64,000 nucleotides of DNA from Nitrobacter sp051535235 (GCF_051535235.1 NZ_JBPPLZ010000011.1:1-64000); one strand, 5' to 3'. Shown: positions 26,859 to 38,070, counted from the first letter of the stretch. Program-made: numbers and translations. The notes: generated by a model not told the origin, from the letters alone.

Positions 26859-27059
26859 CCCGTCGAGTGCCGTTTTCCGTTCAAGATTGACACGCGCGCG
26901 TCATCGCCTTGCCTTCTGACCGCGTGAGCGAGAATTCGAATGAGCAAGCCTCATGCGGCAAGCGCGTCTGCTTTCGCATGGCTTCCGGTGGTTCCCTGAC
27001 GACAGCGGCATGATCCAGCGGGAATTTACAAATTTAGTCAGCATTTCCAGCCATATGGT

Positions 27060-27135
27060 TGGTGCCGCTTGCGTGACTCGAACACGCGACCCCATCATTA
27101 CGAATGATGTGCTCTACCAACTGAGCTAAAGCGGC
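27060..27135 (-). tRNA. tRNA-Thr (anticodon CGT)
   Basis: A 76-base cloverleaf on the minus strand: acceptor GCCGCTT/AAGCGGC, D-arm GCTC/GAGC, anticodon stem CATCA/TGATG with loop TTCGTAA (anticodon CGT, reading ACG), T-arm GCGTG-TTCGAGT-CACGC, and an encoded CCA. Confidence 0.95.
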
Positions 27136-27294
27136 TTAACCCTTCACATGAGCCATGCTGGACATAAGCCATGCCGGGGTCATTGCGGCGCGGCCGGCAA
27201 AATTCCGGCGCACCTCACTCTGATTATCGGGCGCGGCCCCCCTTTGCAAGAACCCGCCGCCGCGCCGCCGACAAATATCGCCGCTCGACAACCG

Positions 27295-28947
27295 TCAGGT
27301 GCTTCGGCGCGACAGGAGGCCGCGCAACCCTCCGGCCTGGCGTGCGGCGGAAGCGTTTTCCTCAGCAAATCCGTCGTTTTGCTGATCTTCATCGACTCCC
27401 GGATCGTCGGGCGCGCGAACGATCGGAATCACCGCGGGAATGTCGGATGCGACGGTCTTGTCCGAGTCCGCTTGGGCGCGAAAGCTCGGCGATGGCTCGG
27501 CCTCGACTCCTGATGGTGACGGTTCAACCGCGACAACCGGCGTGACGTCGCCCTGAGCGGCGGCGGGCCCGCCCGGAGACGCCGGGGGCAACGCTTCGAC
27601 GCGCGGCGCTTCGCCCGCGATCTGGTCCGGAAGTCCCGCCTCGACCAAAGCGGGCCTGCTCGAGGGCAGCGCCGCCAGCGGGGTCTGCCATTGAAAGGCG
27701 TCAAGCCGTCCGGTGACCGGCGAGACCGGGCGCCAGTGGTCCGACACGTACCCGTCCGCGGTCCAGACCGGATCGTGCAGGGCACGGACCGCGCGCAGCG
27801 TCCAGGCGCGGGCGCGGCCGCTATCGGCGTGTTCGTTGTGCTCGATTTCGGCCATCAACATCGCAACGCGTTGTGTCGGCGCCGCAATCAGCGGCTCCAG
27901 TGCAGCACGGGCGCGGGCGAATTCGCTGGCGTCGATCGCCGCGCGCGCGATGGCCATCGCGCCTTCCGGATGACCCGGCGTTTTTTCCGCCAGCGTCTCG
28001 ATCCGCGCCAGCCGCTCCCGCGCCGAGTCGCCGGGCGTGACATGAGCATAGGCATCGGCGAGATCAGGGTGCGGCTGCGCCAGCCATGCGGTTTCGATCA
28101 TCCGCATCGCACGCCGCATCTGGTTCGCTTCGCCCAGATACCGGCTCGCAAGCACCACGGCCGGAACCAGCGTCGGCGCGAATTTCACCGCCTCCATCAC
28201 GGCATTGCGCGACGCGTCGCGATCCGACTGTTCAAGCTCCAGCGCCCGCGCGGTCAGCAGCACGCCGCGCTGACGGCGATACAGCGTCTTGTCGATCAGT
28301 CCCGACGCGACGTTCTTGTCGAGGATGGCCAGCGCGCCGGTCCAGTCGGCCGCCGCGCAGCGATAGCCGAGCGCGGCTTGCGAGGCCCACATCGACGACG
28401 GCGAGACCTTGAGCGCTTCCTCGGCGATCGCAACGGCGGCTGCGCGATCGTCGGCACGCTGGGCTTCGATGAAAAGCCCGCGCAAGCCGAGCAACCGCGT
28501 ATCCGCCCGTTCGGCCATGGTGCGGAAGGCACGCTGCGCGCGGTCCGCATTGCCGTCAAGCTGCGCGGACTGCGCATGCAGCAGCAGCGTCAACGGATCG
28601 CGCGACACCAGCCGCCGGGCAACCCTGGCATGAGATCGCGCGGCCGCGGCGTCGCCCTGACCGATCGCAAGAAGTCCACGGGTAACCGCCTCCCGGCCAC
28701 GCGCGTTCCGGCGTTCCCGCCGCGCACGCCGCAGGCGCTTCGGCGCGAGCCACAGACCCCGCACGATGCTCCACAACAGAACGGAGGCAACGACAAGCAC
28801 GCCCACCCCAAGCACGAACGCTGGCAGCGTGGCTTCGACCCGCCAGACATCCCATGACATCACGATCGTGCCGGTTTGATCGGCAACCCAGGTGGCGCCC
28901 AGCGCCGCCAGTGCAATTAGAACGAGGAACAGGATAATGCGGAACAT
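27295..28947 (-). CDS. hemY: HemY-like membrane TPR protein
   Basis: A 550-residue inner-membrane protein. Two N-terminal helices (residues 3-22 and 42-65) hold it in the membrane with a basic stretch (KRLRRARRERRNARGRE) on the cytoplasmic side. The rest is a TPR solenoid of alanine-rich helical pairs (for example RALYDRAARAFR-like units at about 100-400), then a proline-rich, disordered tail from about 430. This is the HemY N-terminal family of proteobacteria, encoded with hemC/hemD but not itself an enzyme; it is not the Gram-positive HemY oxidase. It is last in the hemC-hemD-mic60-hemY operon, 7 bases after mic60. Confidence 0.85.
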   Translation of the reverse strand: MFRIILFLVLIALAALGATWVADQTGTIVMSWDVWRVEATLPAFVLGVGVLVVASVLLWSIVRGLWLAPKRLRRARRERRNARGREAVTRGLLAIGQGDAAAARSHARVARRLVSRDPLTLLLHAQSAQLDGNADRAQRAFRTMAERADTRLLGLRGLFIEAQRADDRAAAVAIAEEALKVSPSSMWASQAALGYRCAAADWTGALAILDKNVASGLIDKTLYRRQRGVLLTARALELEQSDRDASRNAVMEAVKFAPTLVPAVVLASRYLGEANQMRRAMRMIETAWLAQPHPDLADAYAHVTPGDSARERLARIETLAEKTPGHPEGAMAIARAAIDASEFARARAALEPLIAAPTQRVAMLMAEIEHNEHADSGRARAWTLRAVRALHDPVWTADGYVSDHWRPVSPVTGRLDAFQWQTPLAALPSSRPALVEAGLPDQIAGEAPRVEALPPASPGGPAAAQGDVTPVVAVEPSPSGVEAEPSPSFRAQADSDKTVASDIPAVIPIVRAPDDPGVDEDQQNDGFAEENASAARQAGGLRGLLSRRST

Positions 28948-28954
28948 CTGAAAC

Positions 28955-30256
28955 CTATGGCGCTGGTTTGGTCAGCGCCGCCATCGCATCGGCTGCGAAT
29001 TGATGCGACGCGGCAAGAGCGGCATCGCGTGCGTCGACCCTGGCGATCCAGGGCTCGGCAGCGGTGCGATCGGCAGCGGGAAGTGAGTTCAATTCTGCCT
29101 TCGCGGCGGCAACGTCGTTTTTCCGCGCCGATGCGGCGATGCGCTCGACGATGGCGCTGGCGGCTTCCGTGTGGGAACCATCGATGCGTTCGATGTGCAC
29201 CATGCGTGCTGCGCCTTGCTGAATCTGGTCCACGATGCTGCCGGTCGTCGCCATGACCGGCGCCGGTGCGATCTTCGGCACGATCGCAAGCAACTCGCGA
29301 GACAGCACATTCGCGCTCGGCACGCCCGTGTCCGCGAATACCTCCAGCGACTTCAACGTGCCGGGATCGGCGATCAGAGCCTTGGACGCCGTCAGCAGAT
29401 CGCCATAAGGCTGCCCCTGGCGCACCGCCATATTGAGCAGCGTCGCGGCCATCGCCCGGCGGAGCGGCACGTCGTCGACCAGAGCCGGCTCATGCTTGGA
29501 TGCGCCGGCGCTCAGGGTTTGCGTCGTCTGCTCGACCTGATGCTCGACCTGGGCGAGCCGCGCGCTGATGGCCGCAAGATCAGACGCGTTGTCGGCGTCG
29601 TCGTGCGGTACCGCCGCGCCGTCTGCATCGTGCGGCACCGCCGCGCCGTCCTTCAACCTCGCTGCGAGCTTGTCGGACTGACCGCGAACGGCATCCAAAT
29701 CACCGCGCAAGGATGCAACGGATTTTTCCAGCGCATCGATGCGCGCCACGGCGGCCGGATCGGGCGCCGGAGCAGCCGGTTTGCCGGCTTTGGACTCGAC
29801 GCTGGCCACGCGGTTCGAAAGATCGCCGAACTGCTCCAAACTGACTTGCGGCGCAGAGGCTGAAGATGATGGTGGCCAGTCCGCCAGCCACGCGCCGCCG
29901 ATCACGGCCCCGGCCGCGATCGCGCCGCTGAGCGCACCAAGTACGGCCGACAAGGCGCGGGAGCGCGGGGGCGGAGCAACCGGCTGCTCGGAAACAGACC
30001 GCTGATCGCCGATCGCGCTGTCCGCATCGGCGGTCCACGACGTTCGATTGGTTTCGAGGTCTGCGGCAGGCGAGTGGTTGTGCCAGCCCCCCTCCTGCGT
30101 CGCGTCATCTTGCCTGTTATCGGCGGCTACGTCCGAAAGCCCTGAAGCGGCTTGATTCGTCTCCCTGGCGCCTTCAGTCGTTTCAATGTCCGTGGCAGGC
30201 GGGTGCTTCTGCGAGCTCCCCTCCTGCGACGTGTCATCGTGCCTGTCATCTGCCAT
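28955..30256 (-). CDS. mic60: Mitofilin/Mic60-like membrane protein
   Basis: A 433-residue protein with one transmembrane segment (about residues 105-130, LSAVLGALSGAIAAGAVIGGAWL), a coiled-coil region (SLEQFGDLSNRVASVESKAG, DALEKSVASLRGDLDAV) and a C-terminal domain (RAMAATLLNMAVRQGQPYGDLL) typical of the alphaproteobacterial COG4223/mitofilin family. Alphaproteobacterial Mic60 is known to sit in this hem cluster and is the relative of the MICOS crista-junction protein. The N-terminus contains a duplicated ~25-residue acidic segment. The start at 30256 (MADDRHDDTSQ) is chosen over the upstream frame at 30370. Confidence 0.85.
   Translation of the reverse strand: MADDRHDDTSQEGSSQKHPPATDIETTEGARETNQAASGLSDVAADNRQDDATQEGGWHNHSPAADLETNRTSWTADADSAIGDQRSVSEQPVAPPPRSRALSAVLGALSGAIAAGAVIGGAWLADWPPSSSASAPQVSLEQFGDLSNRVASVESKAGKPAAPAPDPAAVARIDALEKSVASLRGDLDAVRGQSDKLAARLKDGAAVPHDADGAAVPHDDADNASDLAAISARLAQVEHQVEQTTQTLSAGASKHEPALVDDVPLRRAMAATLLNMAVRQGQPYGDLLTASKALIADPGTLKSLEVFADTGVPSANVLSRELLAIVPKIAPAPVMATTGSIVDQIQQGAARMVHIERIDGSHTEAASAIVERIAASARKNDVAAAKAELNSLPAADRTAAEPWIARVDARDAALAASHQFAADAMAALTKPAP
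30052..30255 (-). repeat. Two-copy direct repeat in the 5' part of mic60
   Basis: About 75 bases at 30180-30255 are repeated imperfectly at 30052-30127. They encode the related segments DDTSQEGSSQKHPPATDIET and DDATQEGGWHNHSPAADLET. A shorter in-frame duplication (GAAVPHD...GAAVPHD) lies near 29605-29650. Confidence 0.75.
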
Positions 30257-30373
30257 CGTCACGGTTCCCCATTGCGGCGACACATCAGTATCAGATCGAG
30301 ACCCCTCTCCCCCTATTACCCCGATTACGGTCGCAACGCACCAACTACCGCGCCTGCGGCCGCACCGCACAAT

Positions 30374-31120
30374 TCACCGCGATGAGGGCTGCAACGCGCC
30401 ATCGAGCGCGTCCAATACCGCATTTTCGGCCGGCGCGCTCGCCACCACCACATGGGGAGCGCCGGCATCGCGCAAAATTGAGGCCACGGCTCCGGAGATA
30501 CAGCATTGCGGAATCGCCAAAGCCGATATTTCGACGCCCCCGACGCGAACGGCATCCAGAAATGCGCGGGCGCTGCGTCGCGAGTAATGCAGCACCGCCG
30601 AGATCCGGTGAGCGGCAAATGCATCGCAGACGTCGCGGGCGAGATTCGCCACCGGCGCCATCCGGTAGCAGATCGCCGTCACGACGGCCAAACCGCGCGC
30701 TCCGAGTTCTCCGGCGAGATCGCATGACCGGTCAGCCGCTGCAAGATAAAGTATTCTGGCTCCCTTCGGCAGGGTTTTGGCGCGGACGCTGTTGATAATG
30801 AGATCGCGCAACGCAACCGCGTCTCCACCCGCCGCGGCCACGTTCTGAAAGCCGGCATCGCGCGCCGCCTCCGCGGTATGCCGGCCGACCGCGAACACGG
30901 CCAGCCTCAGCAGCGGCTCTCTGCCCGGATGGGCAGCGAGCGCGCGCAGGGCGTTGGCGCTGGTCACGATGACGGCCTCGTAACCGGCGTCCGGATCGAT
31001 CTCGAACGGGACCGCCTCGAAATGCAGCACCGGCGACAGCAGAACCTCGAGCCCTTTCGCACGGAGTGCCACGGCCGTGGTCTCGTTGTCCGGTTCAGGC
31101 CGTGTGACGAGAACCGCCAA
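30374..31120 (-). CDS. hemD: Uroporphyrinogen-III synthase
   Basis: A 248-residue HemD, which cyclises hydroxymethylbilane to uroporphyrinogen III with inversion of ring D. The N-terminal MAVLVTRPEPDNETTAVALRAKG, the central VIVTSANALRALAAH and the C-terminal HYSRRSARAFLD segments match the family, whose overall sequence conservation is low. It starts 3 bases after the hemC stop and ends in mic60's upstream region, so it belongs to the hem operon. Confidence 0.92.
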   Translation of the reverse strand: MAVLVTRPEPDNETTAVALRAKGLEVLLSPVLHFEAVPFEIDPDAGYEAVIVTSANALRALAAHPGREPLLRLAVFAVGRHTAEAARDAGFQNVAAAGGDAVALRDLIINSVRAKTLPKGARILYLAAADRSCDLAGELGARGLAVVTAICYRMAPVANLARDVCDAFAAHRISAVLHYSRRSARAFLDAVRVGGVEISALAIPQCCISGAVASILRDAGAPHVVVASAPAENAVLDALDGALQPSSR

Positions 31121-31123
31121 CGC

Positions 31124-32074
31124 CTATGCTCCGGCGAACAGCGTGAAGAATTTCTCGCCGGCGCGATCGCGCAGTTCACGCGCAGCATCCGCCCCGAGCG
31201 CGATTGCATCGGCACGCGCGCCCTCGCGCGTGGTCTCGTAGGACTCCTTGCCATCGGGAGAAATGATGAGACCGCGGAAGTGAATGCGGTCGCCGTTGAC
31301 GCGGCAATGGCCGCCGATCGGCGTGCGGCAGGAGCCGTCGAGCAGCGCCAGAAAGCTCCGCTCGGCGCTGAGCGCAACTTCCGTCTCGGAATCGCCGATC
31401 GCCTTGACGAAGGAATTGATGCGATCATCGTCACGGCGCGACTCGATTGCGATGGCGCCCTGCCCCACCGCCGGCAGGAATTCGTCGACCTCCAGAACCC
31501 GCGTCGCCTTGTCCTGCAATCCGAGGCGATTGAGGCCGGCCAGCGCCAGCAGCGTGGCGTCGGCCTCTCCCGCCGCGATCTTGCGCAAGCGCGTCTCGAC
31601 ATTGCCCCGCAGCGAGTTGACCTTGAGATCAGGACGCAGCCGCAGCACCATGGCCTGCCGCCGCAGCGATGCGGTCCCGACCGTCGCGCCGGCCGGCAGA
31701 TCGTTCAACGAGCCGGCATGCGGACTGATGAAGACGTCGCGCACGTCCTCGCGCGGCAGAAACGCCGGCAGCCAGGTGGCGTCGGGCAAAAACGTCGGCA
31801 CGTCCTTGGACGAATGCACCGCGAAGTCGATGGAGCCAGCCAGCAGGGCTTCCTCGATCTCCTTGGTAAAGAGACCCTTGCCGCCGACATCGAACAGCGG
31901 ACGATCCTGAATCGCGTCGCCCGAGGTGCGGATGGTCTTGATGACGATCCGCTCGGGCTCGACCTGATGCGCCCGCGCCAGCCGGTCTCGCACCTCGTGG
32001 GCCTGCGCCAGCGCCAGCGGGCTGCCGCGGGTACCGATCGTCGCCAATATGTCTGTCTCACCCGAGGATTGCAC
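31124..32074 (-). CDS. hemC: Porphobilinogen deaminase (hydroxymethylbilane synthase)
   Basis: A 316-residue HemC. The dipyrromethane cofactor cysteine is C249 in GSCRTPIGG. Substrate-binding segments include GTRGSPLAL at the N-terminus, HSSKDVPT and TASLRRQAM. It joins four porphobilinogens for the next enzyme, HemD, encoded directly downstream. It is the first gene of the hem operon and is divergent from tsaD over 230 bases that contain a TTTGACA...TGTCAAA inverted pair (32228-32277). Confidence 0.96.
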   Translation of the reverse strand: MQSSGETDILATIGTRGSPLALAQAHEVRDRLARAHQVEPERIVIKTIRTSGDAIQDRPLFDVGGKGLFTKEIEEALLAGSIDFAVHSSKDVPTFLPDATWLPAFLPREDVRDVFISPHAGSLNDLPAGATVGTASLRRQAMVLRLRPDLKVNSLRGNVETRLRKIAAGEADATLLALAGLNRLGLQDKATRVLEVDEFLPAVGQGAIAIESRRDDDRINSFVKAIGDSETEVALSAERSFLALLDGSCRTPIGGHCRVNGDRIHFRGLIISPDGKESYETTREGARADAIALGADAARELRDRAGEKFFTLFAGA

Positions 32075-32304
32075 GCCAGGACCTCATAATGTTCCACCGT
32101 CAGGAAAGGGAAACGCTGGTTTACCGCATAACGCAAGACCAATATCTAGTGGTCCAGGTCCAGCATTCTCACTGCCTTGCGGCAGGAGTACTCGTAAAAG
32201 CTGGAATCAGCGGGCCAGATTTCTGAATTTGACATCCGCTTGACGGGTTTGCTGCAAAGTGGGTAGCGAGTGTCAAAGTCACCCCTGCTGGATACGATAT
32301 ACCG

Positions 32305-33378
32305 ATGCTGGTCCTAGGGATCGAGACCACCTGCGATGAAACCGCAGCCGCCGTGGTCGAGCGCCAGGCGGACGGAAGCGCGCGGATTCTTTCCAACGTC
32401 GTGCGCTCGCAGACCGGAGAACACGCCCCCTATGGCGGCGTGGTTCCGGAGATCGCAGCGCGCGCCCATGTCGATCTGCTCGACGGCATCGTTGCCCGCG
32501 CCATGAAGGAGTCGGGGGTGGACTTTCCCCAGCTTTCCGGGGTCGCGGCCGCCGCCGGACCGGGGCTGATCGGCGGCGTGATCGTCGGCCTGACCACGGC
32601 CAAGGCGATCGCGCTGGTTCACCGGACGCCGCTGATCGCGGTCAATCACCTGGAAGCCCACGCGCTGACGCCCCGGCTGACCGGCCGGCTCGAATTTCCC
32701 TATTGCCTGTTCCTCGCCTCCGGCGGCCATACCCAGATCGTCGCGGTGCTCGGCGTCGGCAATTATGTACGGCTCGGCACCACGGTCGATGACGCCATGG
32801 GCGAAGCCTTCGACAAGGTGGCGAAGATGCTCGGTCTGCCCTATCCCGGCGGCCCGCAGGTCGAACGCGCCGCGACGAGCGGCGACGCCACGCGATTCAC
32901 CTTTCCGCGGCCGATGCTCGGGCGTCCCGACGCCAACTTCTCGCTGTCCGGCCTGAAAACCGCCGTTCGCAACGAGGCCGGCCGCATCGACCCGCTGCAG
33001 CCCCAGGATATCAGCGATCTCTGCGCCGGATTCCAGGCCGCCGTGCTGGAGGCGACGGCCGACCGGCTCAGCGTCGGCCTCAAATTGTTTCAGGAGCGGT
33101 TCGGCACGCCGCGCGCGCTGGTCGCCGCCGGCGGCGTCGCCGCCAATCAGGCGATCCGCGGTGCGCTCGAGGACGTTGCGGCCCGCGCGCGGACCCCGCT
33201 CATCATCCCTCCGCCTGACCTGTGCACCGACAACGGCGCCATGATCGCCTGGGCCGGCGCCGAACGGCTGGCGGTTGGCTTGACCGACACCCTCGAGGCT
33301 CCTCCGCGCGCGCGCTGGCTGCTGGATGCGGAGGCGCAAGCGCCTGCGGGCTTCGCCAACAGCCGCGCTGGATTTTGA
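32305..33378 (+). CDS. tsaD: tRNA threonylcarbamoyladenosine transferase subunit
   Basis: A 357-residue TsaD (Kae1/YgjD), which transfers the threonylcarbamoyl group to A37 of ANN-decoding tRNAs together with TsaB/TsaE. The ASKHA-type ATPase start MLVLGIETTCDETAAAV and the metal-binding histidines H115 and H119 in NHLEAHA are present, as is the C-terminal PPPDLCTDNGAMIAWAGAERL. It is followed 14 bases later by gpsA, a common alphaproteobacterial order. Confidence 0.97.
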   Translation: MLVLGIETTCDETAAAVVERQADGSARILSNVVRSQTGEHAPYGGVVPEIAARAHVDLLDGIVARAMKESGVDFPQLSGVAAAAGPGLIGGVIVGLTTAKAIALVHRTPLIAVNHLEAHALTPRLTGRLEFPYCLFLASGGHTQIVAVLGVGNYVRLGTTVDDAMGEAFDKVAKMLGLPYPGGPQVERAATSGDATRFTFPRPMLGRPDANFSLSGLKTAVRNEAGRIDPLQPQDISDLCAGFQAAVLEATADRLSVGLKLFQERFGTPRALVAAGGVAANQAIRGALEDVAARARTPLIIPPPDLCTDNGAMIAWAGAERLAVGLTDTLEAPPRARWLLDAEAQAPAGFANSRAGF

Positions 33379-33391
33379 AGGCGTTGTCGCG

Positions 33392-34372
33392 ATGAGACCG
33401 CTCAACCGCGTTTCCGTGATCGGCGCAGGAGCCTGGGGCACGGCGCTCGCCGGCGTCGCTGCGCGCGCGGGCCGGGAGGTGACGCTTTATGCGCGCGATG
33501 CCGAGATCGCCGCGGCGATCTCGGCAACGCGGGACAACCCGCGGCTGTCCGGCATTGCGCTCGACCCCGGCATCGCCGTGACCGATGACATCGCCGCTGC
33601 CGGCCGCGCCGACATCGTCGTGGTCGCGGTCCCGGCGCAGAATTCGCGCGTGGCAATTGCCGCACTGGCCCCGCATCTGGCGGCCGGAACGCCCGTCATC
33701 GCCAGCGCCAAGGGCATCGAGCATGGCACGCGGCGCTTCATGACAGAGGTGATCGAGGAGGCCGCGCCTCAAGCCGTGCCCGCGATCCTGTCCGGACCGA
33801 GTTTTGCCAACGACGTGGCGCGGGGACTGCCGACCGCGGTGACGCTGGCAGCGAAAAACGAAGCCATGGCGGTCGCGCTGGTCCAGGCGCTCGGCTCAAA
33901 GACTTTCCGGCCCTACCACACCACCGATATTCGCGGCGTCGAGATCGGCGGCGCGGCAAAAAACGTGCTCGCGATTGCTGCGGGCATCGTCGCCGGCCGG
34001 CAGTTGGGAGCTTCGGCGCTGGCGGCGCTGACGACACGGGCCTTCACCGAGCTGATGCGACTTGGACTTGCCTGCGGCGCGCGGGCCGAGACCATCTCCG
34101 GGCTGGCGGGACTGGGCGACCTGATCCTGAGCTGCTCCAGTCCGCAGTCGCGCAATTTCTCGCTCGGCGTCGCGCTCGGCCGCGGCGAGCCGTTCCCGCG
34201 CGAAAAACTCAGCGAAGGCGAATTCACCGCGCCGGTGCTGGCCGAACTGGCGGCGGCCAACGGAATCGACATACCGGTGGCACAGGCGGTCGCGGCCATT
34301 CTCGCCGGCCGATTGACGGTCGACGAGGCCATCGACAATCTGCTGACGCGGCCATTCCGGGCGGAAGGATAG
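33392..34372 (+). CDS. gpsA: Glycerol-3-phosphate dehydrogenase (NAD(P)+)
   Basis: A 326-residue cytoplasmic enzyme reducing dihydroxyacetone phosphate to sn-glycerol 3-phosphate for phospholipids. It has the dinucleotide motif VIGAGAWGTALAGVAARAG, the signature VEIGGAAKNVLAIAAGIVAG with catalytic lysine, and GLAGLGDLILSCSSPQSRN. The ATG at 33392 is chosen; the frame is open further upstream into tsaD. It is co-directional with tsaD and the EVE-domain gene. Confidence 0.96.
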   Translation: MRPLNRVSVIGAGAWGTALAGVAARAGREVTLYARDAEIAAAISATRDNPRLSGIALDPGIAVTDDIAAAGRADIVVVAVPAQNSRVAIAALAPHLAAGTPVIASAKGIEHGTRRFMTEVIEEAAPQAVPAILSGPSFANDVARGLPTAVTLAAKNEAMAVALVQALGSKTFRPYHTTDIRGVEIGGAAKNVLAIAAGIVAGRQLGASALAALTTRAFTELMRLGLACGARAETISGLAGLGDLILSCSSPQSRNFSLGVALGRGEPFPREKLSEGEFTAPVLAELAAANGIDIPVAQAVAAILAGRLTVDEAIDNLLTRPFRAEG

Positions 34373-34374
34373 CG

Positions 34375-34788
34375 ATGGCATACTGGCTGGTGAAATCGGA
34401 GCCTTCGGCGTGGTCGTGGGACCAGCAGGTGGCGAAGGGCGCCAAGGGCGAGGCGTGGACCGGCGTGCGCAACTTCACGGCGCGGCAGAACCTCGTCGCC
34501 ATGAAAAAGGGCGATCTGGCCTTCTTCTATCATTCCAATGAAGGCAAGGAGATCGTCGGCATCGCCGAGATCATCCGCGAGGCCTATCCGGATCCCACCG
34601 ACAAGACCGGCAAATTTGTCTGCGTCGACATCAAGGCGGACAAGCCGCTGAAGACGTCGGTGACGATCGCCGCCGTCAAGGCCGACAAGCGCCTGGCTGA
34701 TATGGCGCTGGTCAAATACTCGCGCCTCTCGGTGCAGCCTGTGACGGCGGCCGAGTGGAAGCTGGTCTGCAAGATGGGCGGGCTCTAA
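34375..34788 (+). CDS. EVE-domain protein
   Basis: A 137-residue PUA-like EVE domain protein. The start MAYWLVKSEPSAWSWDQQV and the core GVRNFTARQNLVAMKKGDLAFFYHSNEGKEIVGIAEI are diagnostic. EVE domains bind modified bases in DNA or RNA; the stand-alone short form is widespread in proteobacteria and its natural ligand here is unknown. It starts 2 bases after gpsA, so it is translationally coupled to it. Confidence 0.92.
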   Translation: MAYWLVKSEPSAWSWDQQVAKGAKGEAWTGVRNFTARQNLVAMKKGDLAFFYHSNEGKEIVGIAEIIREAYPDPTDKTGKFVCVDIKADKPLKTSVTIAAVKADKRLADMALVKYSRLSVQPVTAAEWKLVCKMGGL

Positions 34789-34967
34789 GCGGGGCGGGCG
34801 TCACGCGAGCTGATCCTTGCAGCCGGCAGAGCCTGCGCGCGGGCGCAATCCACGGCGACGCGCCTCCATCGGGCAAATCGGTTACCGCATCGTCCGACAT
34901 GGCAGCTATGCAAGCCGTTCGCCGTGAGGGTTCGGAAACCGGTCAGGACGCGCAAAAGCGCAATCCG

Positions 34968-35471
34968 TCAGATCGCATGGCCCTTCTTACGCAATTCCTC
35001 GATCATCCGCGTTCGTATCTCGCTGGCGACCGACCGGCCGAACTGCTGGCCGACCGCCATAGTCTGCTGGGCCAATAGCGGCGTTTTCTGAAGAAATTTC
35101 TGACCGACCGGCGTCTTGTAGAAAACAATCAGCGCGCGCAGATCGTCCGCCGTGAAATTGCTGGCATAGACCTGCACCACCGCGTCGGACAATTCATCCA
35201 TGCGGCTTTGGAAGCTCTGCAGCAGCATCGGAATCATGGCGTCGTAATCACGCTCGACATTGGCGCGGCCCTGCACGATCGCCGGCTTCAGCGTCGTCAT
35301 GATCGTCGGCATCAAACTCTTGAATTGTTCGCCGAGCTTGATGGTGGCCACCAGTTCCTTTGCGGCGGCTATGGATTCCGGCGACGGGGTTTCCGCTCGC
35401 GCAGGCATCGGCGTGAGCCATATCGCGGCCAAAGCGAGGAGGCATCCGATGCGAGACAGATACTTCAACAT
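34968..35471 (-). CDS. DUF2059 secreted protein
   Basis: A 167-residue protein with a signal peptide (MLKYLSRIGCLLALAAIWLTPMPARA) and a helical DUF2059 domain (FQSRMDELSDAVVQVYASNFTADDLRALIVFYKTPVGQKFLQKTPLL). The family occurs widely in periplasms of proteobacteria; its function is not defined. It is divergent from acs over about 190 bases. Confidence 0.88.
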   Translation of the reverse strand: MLKYLSRIGCLLALAAIWLTPMPARAETPSPESIAAAKELVATIKLGEQFKSLMPTIMTTLKPAIVQGRANVERDYDAMIPMLLQSFQSRMDELSDAVVQVYASNFTADDLRALIVFYKTPVGQKFLQKTPLLAQQTMAVGQQFGRSVASEIRTRMIEELRKKGHAI

Positions 35472-35665
35472 CCTTGATTTCCTTCAAAACGCTGCGTGGG
35501 TCGTGAATACTAAACCCGCAAATCATCCCGCTGCGGCAAACCGTGCGATCCCGACCAAGGTGGCACGCCCTTGCCTCTTGCCGAGCCCGAGGGCTGCGAC
35601 GCATAATACCTTCAAGAACTAAACAGAACTTGGCGCAAATGCGCGGAGTTTGAGTGGAGGGACAG

Positions 35666-37624
<1,959 letters not shown>

Positions 37625-37728
37625 GTCGATTTGAAACAGCGCATGGTCCTCACAGCTTTGGAGTCTAATCCAATCGATCGAGAGCATCATTGGGATCACG
37701 CTCTCTCGATCGGTTCATGCTTGCACTG

Positions 37729-37948
37729 AATCGCAACGAGCGGCTCTTCACCTCTTCCGCTTGCGGGGGAGGTCGACCGACAACGTCGGTCGGGTGGGGG
37801 CGATTCATCAGAGCGTTTTCGAGCGAAGTGGATGCCGGTTCGCGTGAAAATAGCGCCAAATCAAAATCTTGGATTCCGCTTCCGCCCCCCCCAACCCCAA
37901 CCCTCCCCCGCAAGCGGGAGAGGGAGCACGTCGTGCTCCGATGAAGCG
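37729..37948. repeat. Full-length dispersed palindromic element (MITE-like)
   Basis: A 220-base element with inverted CCGCTTGCGGGGGAGG / CTCCCCCGCAAGCGG palindromes near its ends. Inside the left end is the perfect hairpin CGACCGAC-AAC-GTCGGTCG, and near the right end is GAGCACGTCGTGCTC. The ends (AACGAGCG...CTCTTCACC and GAGCAC...CGATGAAGCG) recur at 5809-5877; the palindromic parts recur inside the ligase gene at 42435-42564. No coding capacity. Confidence 0.75.
37812..37880. repeat. ACCGGnATCCACTTCGCTCG module nested inside the larger element
   Basis: The segment AGAGCGTTTTCGAGCGAAGT...GCCGGTTCGCGTGAAAATAG is the reverse complement of the module in the composite repeats at 19676-19780 and 20735-20835. 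Here it lies between the two palindromes of the 37729-37948 element. Confidence 0.7.
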
Positions 37949-38070
37949 TTTCCATCAAAAATGGGAACTGCCGCGGTATAAGGAAGCGATCCGTACTCTG
38001 GCGTCATGCCCGGCAATGACAATAATCGAGATGTTTCCATCAAAACATGGAACGCTATAGCGGGGAAGAA

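Larger units (their letters stand above)
37625..38070. other. Repeat island between acs and the S24 regulator
   Basis: No gene is seen. It contains a bulged hairpin at about 37672-37713 (arms CGATCGAGAGC / GCTCTCTCGATCG), the full palindromic element at 37729-37948 with a nested module at 37812-37880, and near 38005-38018 a stub of the GTCATGCCCGGC repeat found intact at 40400-40424. Confidence 0.65.

Noticed and set aside
28955..28957. HemY as protoporphyrinogen oxidase
   Set aside because: The 550-residue protein has two membrane helices and TPR-like repeats, not an FAD enzyme, so the Gram-positive HemY function should not be transferred.
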